Part shown: positions 61,825 through 64,000 of the stretch, one piece after another
How the letters are laid out: each line of letters starts with the position of its first letter
Numbering within the stretch: position 1 is the first letter of the stretch
Assembly (NCBI RefSeq): GCF_008824185.1
Contig: NZ_CP044426.1
Span: 620,001 to 684,000 of the forward strand
Reading direction: 5' to 3'
DNA length: 64,000 nt
Origin: Paracoccus pantotrophus
Lineage (GTDB): Bacteria > Pseudomonadota > Alphaproteobacteria > Rhodobacterales > Rhodobacteraceae
Made by a program: the position numbers and the translations under genes
Notes under the pieces: generated by a model
Told to the model about the DNA's origin: nothing
Seen by the model: the letters and a program-made list of their open reading frames with translations, nothing else
Database searches by the model: none

Positions 61825-63099
61825 TCACGGCCGCCGGATGATCGCATTGGCGCGCAATTCGGCCAGGTAGTTGTCGGCGGCCTGGCCGACCTTGCGGCTG
61901 AAGATCTGGTTGCGCATCTCCTCGCGGTCCGGCAGCGCGTCGGGGTCGGGCGCGGCGGCCGTCTCGCCCTCCGCCGTCACCGCCACCGGCGCCTCCGGCG
62001 CAGCGCCGGAGGCCAGCAGCGCGGACTGGCGCTTGCACAGCATCAGCAGCTCGGCCGCGCCGCCCTGGCTGACCACCGAGGTTTCGTTGTCGTCCAGCAC
62101 GGCCAGCCGCAGCGCCTCTGTGGCCGGGATCTGGCCCTGGGACAGGGTCTGGCGCTGGATCTGTTCGGGCGGCAGGCCGCGGGCATGCACGAAAAGATCG
62201 GCGCAAGTGTCGGAAAGCGCCGCGATCCGGTTCGCCTCGGCCAGGCTGGCCAGCCGGAAGCGCACGTAATCCAGCACCTGTTCCCTGGCGCCGGGGCGCA
62301 GCGTGCCGCGGCTGTCGCGCAGGTAGAACAGCACCACCGCGCCCTCGACGGTCAGGGGCTGGCTGATCTGGCCGGGCTTCATCGACAGGATGATCGGCCG
62401 CAGCGAGGGCGGCAGGTTCTCCAGCGGCATCCAGGGCAGCCGCCCGCCTTCCCCGGCCGAGGGCGTGGCCGAATGCCGGCGCGCGGCCGCGGCGAAATCC
62501 GCCTCCGAGCGCACGCTCTGGACCAGCGATTCCGCCAGGCCCATGGCCTGCGCCTCCTGGCCGGGCGGGGCGGGGATGATCAGTTCCGACAGCGCGACAT
62601 GGGTGATGCGCGGCGTCTCCAGCAGGCGCTGCATTTCCTGGTCCAGTTCGGCATCGCTGACCTGGACCTGCGGTACCAGGCGCTGGCGCACCACCTCGCG
62701 CCAGACAATGCCGGCGGCGACGAAATCGCGGAAGGTCTGCCGCTCGACCCCGGCCTGGGCCAGGGCGCGGGTGAATTCCTCGACGCCAAGATTGGCGCGG
62801 CCGGCGAACTCGGCCAGGCCGGCGTCGATCTGGGCGTCGCTGGCGGCAATGCCCATCTGCTCCGCGGCAAACAGGCGCAGCCGGTCGTCGATCAGCGCCT
62901 GCTCGGCCGAGGCGCGGTCGGCATCGGGCGCGCGCAGGATCTGCAGGAAGCGGATGCGCTGCTCCAGCTCATAGCGGGTGACGGCCGAATCGTTGACATA
63001 GACCAGCGGCTGGAACGGATTGCCCTGCGCAAAGGCCGGGGCCACCCCGCCTGCTGCCAGCATCGCGGCCATGGCCGCCCCCAGAAGAATTCGCCGCAT
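61825..63099 (-). CDS. surA: SurA-like periplasmic peptidyl-prolyl isomerase/chaperone
   Basis: 424 aa with a signal peptide ending near GVAPAFAQ. N-terminal SurA-N helical domain (VNDSAVTRYELEQRIRFL), one parvulin domain with GGRLPWMPLENLPPSLRPII and SQPLTVEGAVVLFYL. Only one parvulin domain is evident. Chaperones outer-membrane proteins; co-located with lptD, its best client. Confidence 0.88.
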   Translation of the reverse strand: MRRILLGAAMAAMLAAGGVAPAFAQGNPFQPLVYVNDSAVTRYELEQRIRFLQILRAPDADRASAEQALIDDRLRLFAAEQMGIAASDAQIDAGLAEFAGRANLGVEEFTRALAQAGVERQTFRDFVAAGIVWREVVRQRLVPQVQVSDAELDQEMQRLLETPRITHVALSELIIPAPPGQEAQAMGLAESLVQSVRSEADFAAAARRHSATPSAGEGGRLPWMPLENLPPSLRPIILSMKPGQISQPLTVEGAVVLFYLRDSRGTLRPGAREQVLDYVRFRLASLAEANRIAALSDTCADLFVHARGLPPEQIQRQTLSQGQIPATEALRLAVLDDNETSVVSQGGAAELLMLCKRQSALLASGAAPEAPVAVTAEGETAAAPDPDALPDREEMRNQIFSRKVGQAADNYLAELRANAIIRRP

Positions 63100-63130
63100 C
63101 AGCTCCCTCGCCGCATGGTTTTGCCGGACA

Positions 63131-64000
63131 TTAGCGCAGGCAGGCGCGGCGCGCCACCGTTCCCGGACCGGGCTTTTGCTGGCCGAAGCCGCCCAGCCGG
63201 ATACCCAGGTCGAAACGGGTGTCGGGCCGCACCTCGTCCGAAGAGGTAAAGCGCCGCTCGACCGACATTTCGACGGTTATGCATTCATTGCGATATTCCA
63301 GGCCCAACTGCGCCTTTTGCGCGCGATCGGCGGTGAAGTCATAGCGCGTCTCGGTCGTGGCCCACCAGCCGGGCGCGACCTGCCAGCCCCCGGCCATGGT
63401 CAGTTCCGACACATCCTCGGGCCGGCTTTCGCCCTCGTCCGAATCAAGCCAGAGATAGCCGGCCGAGACCTGCAGGCCCGGCTGGAACCAGCCCAGCCGC
63501 AGCTCGTTGCGGCTGATCGAGAAGCCGTCGTCGAACAGCGCCCGGTTGACCAGTGCCAGCCCGTTCATGCCCTGATAGGTGGCCGAGACCAGCCAGTCCG
63601 ACCGCTTGCCGCCCAGCGGCCCGCCGTCCCAGAAAGCCGGGTCCGCCGGGTCGTTTTCGAAGGCCGGATCGGCCTTGTTGCGAAAGACCCGCCCGGCGGT
63701 CAGGCCGATCGACCAGCCGGCCGGGTCGATCCGCGTCCAGCCGATGCCCAGATTGGCGCGCCAGCCCGATTCGCGCGCGTCCCAGCCCGGAAAGCGGTTC
63801 AGCGCGAACAGGTTGCCCTCGTCGAACTCGATCAGGCGGCTGTCCTCGTTCGGCACCTTGTCCTCGGCATCGCGTTCGGGCGACCAGACCAGCTGCGCCA
63901 CCGGCTCGACGATATGCGTGACGCCGCCGGAATGGCGGGCCAGGGGCCAGCGCAGCTCGGCGGCCAGCACCGGATCGGTGCGCATCACCCAATCCTCGTA
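63131..64000 (-). CDS. lptD: LPS-assembly protein LptD, C-terminal part
   Basis: The last ~290 codons of LptD, open to the right edge (…YEDWVMRTDPVLAAELRWPL). Strongly alternating beta-barrel sequence ending with MSVERRFTSSDEVRPDTRFD and a final LGIRLGGFG strand. Outer-membrane LPS translocon. Heads the operon with surA, pdxA and rsmA. Confidence 0.9.
   Translation of the reverse strand, partial: YEDWVMRTDPVLAAELRWPLARHSGGVTHIVEPVAQLVWSPERDAEDKVPNEDSRLIEFDEGNLFALNRFPGWDARESGWRANLGIGWTRIDPAGWSIGLTAGRVFRNKADPAFENDPADPAFWDGGPLGGKRSDWLVSATYQGMNGLALVNRALFDDGFSISRNELRLGWFQPGLQVSAGYLWLDSDEGESRPEDVSELTMAGGWQVAPGWWATTETRYDFTADRAQKAQLGLEYRNECITVEMSVERRFTSSDEVRPDTRFDLGIRLGGFGQQKPGPGTVARRACLR

Overview
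The window is high-GC chromosomal DNA from an alphaproteobacterium of the Rhodobacterales, most likely Paracoccus or a close relative. This rests on gene order and protein character (tatABC followed by a DUF815 ATPase; lptD-surA-pdxA-rsmA; rpmH-rnpA-yidD with yidC; acetone carboxylase with an AcxR-type regulator). The assignment is an inference; no database was searched.

Layout. 1-8.6 kb is core: the 3' end of ptsP, an ABC-F ATPase, a cold-shock protein, two small basic ORFs, marC with an aspartic protease, tatABC, a DUF815 ATPase and tRNA-Met(CAT). 8.68-20.60 kb is an 11.9-kb element integrated in the 3' end of that tRNA and bounded by a 16-bp duplication. It carries a tyrosine integrase, a primase-helicase, a lambda-type small and large terminase, a MerR-like regulator, portal, a prohead protease-capsid fusion, a gpW-type joiner and a DUF2190 decoration protein. 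It has no tail, baseplate, holin, endolysin or recognisable CI-type repressor. 20.9-27.9 kb is the acetone carboxylation module (acxR, acxABC). 28.0-32.5 kb has an AidB-like acyl-CoA dehydrogenase and a three-gene S8 protease / small protein / NUC-type nuclease operon. 32.7-37.2 kb is a degraded island beside tRNA-Arg(ACG), with an FGGY kinase, truncated cupin and TIM-barrel genes, and two IS5-family insertions. 37.4-64 kb is core again: a histidine kinase, rpmH-rnpA-yidD-ttcA-(degenerate EAL)-yidC-MOSC-engB-argB, a phosphatase, pfkB, a metallopeptidase, gltX, tig, rpsF-rpsR-rplI, yceI, a cytochrome c peroxidase, prfA-prmC, a DUF4167 gene, and rsmA, pdxA, surA and lptD (partial).

Main discovery candidate. 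The tRNA-Met element looks like a capsid-forming phage satellite (cfPICI-like). It codes for its own integration, replication, DNA packaging and head, but would need a helper phage for tails and lysis. Immediately after the primase-helicase lies a perfect 28-bp inverted repeat built from six copies of the 9-mer TGGTCCGCG, a plausible P4-style origin. GCAATATT boxes phased by 11 bp occur inside both ends, as expected for integrase arm sites. An array of GTCAA/TTGAC half-sites precedes the MerR-like gene that is coupled to portal. Every ORF is open and both att sites are intact, which argues against a decaying prophage.

Other points of interest: an AcxR without the GAFTGA loop together with a phased TGTCCG array before acxA; the cytoplasmic protease-nuclease triad; a 22-nt intergenic motif found three times; a catalytically degenerate EAL protein; and a one-base frameshift in the DUF4167 gene.
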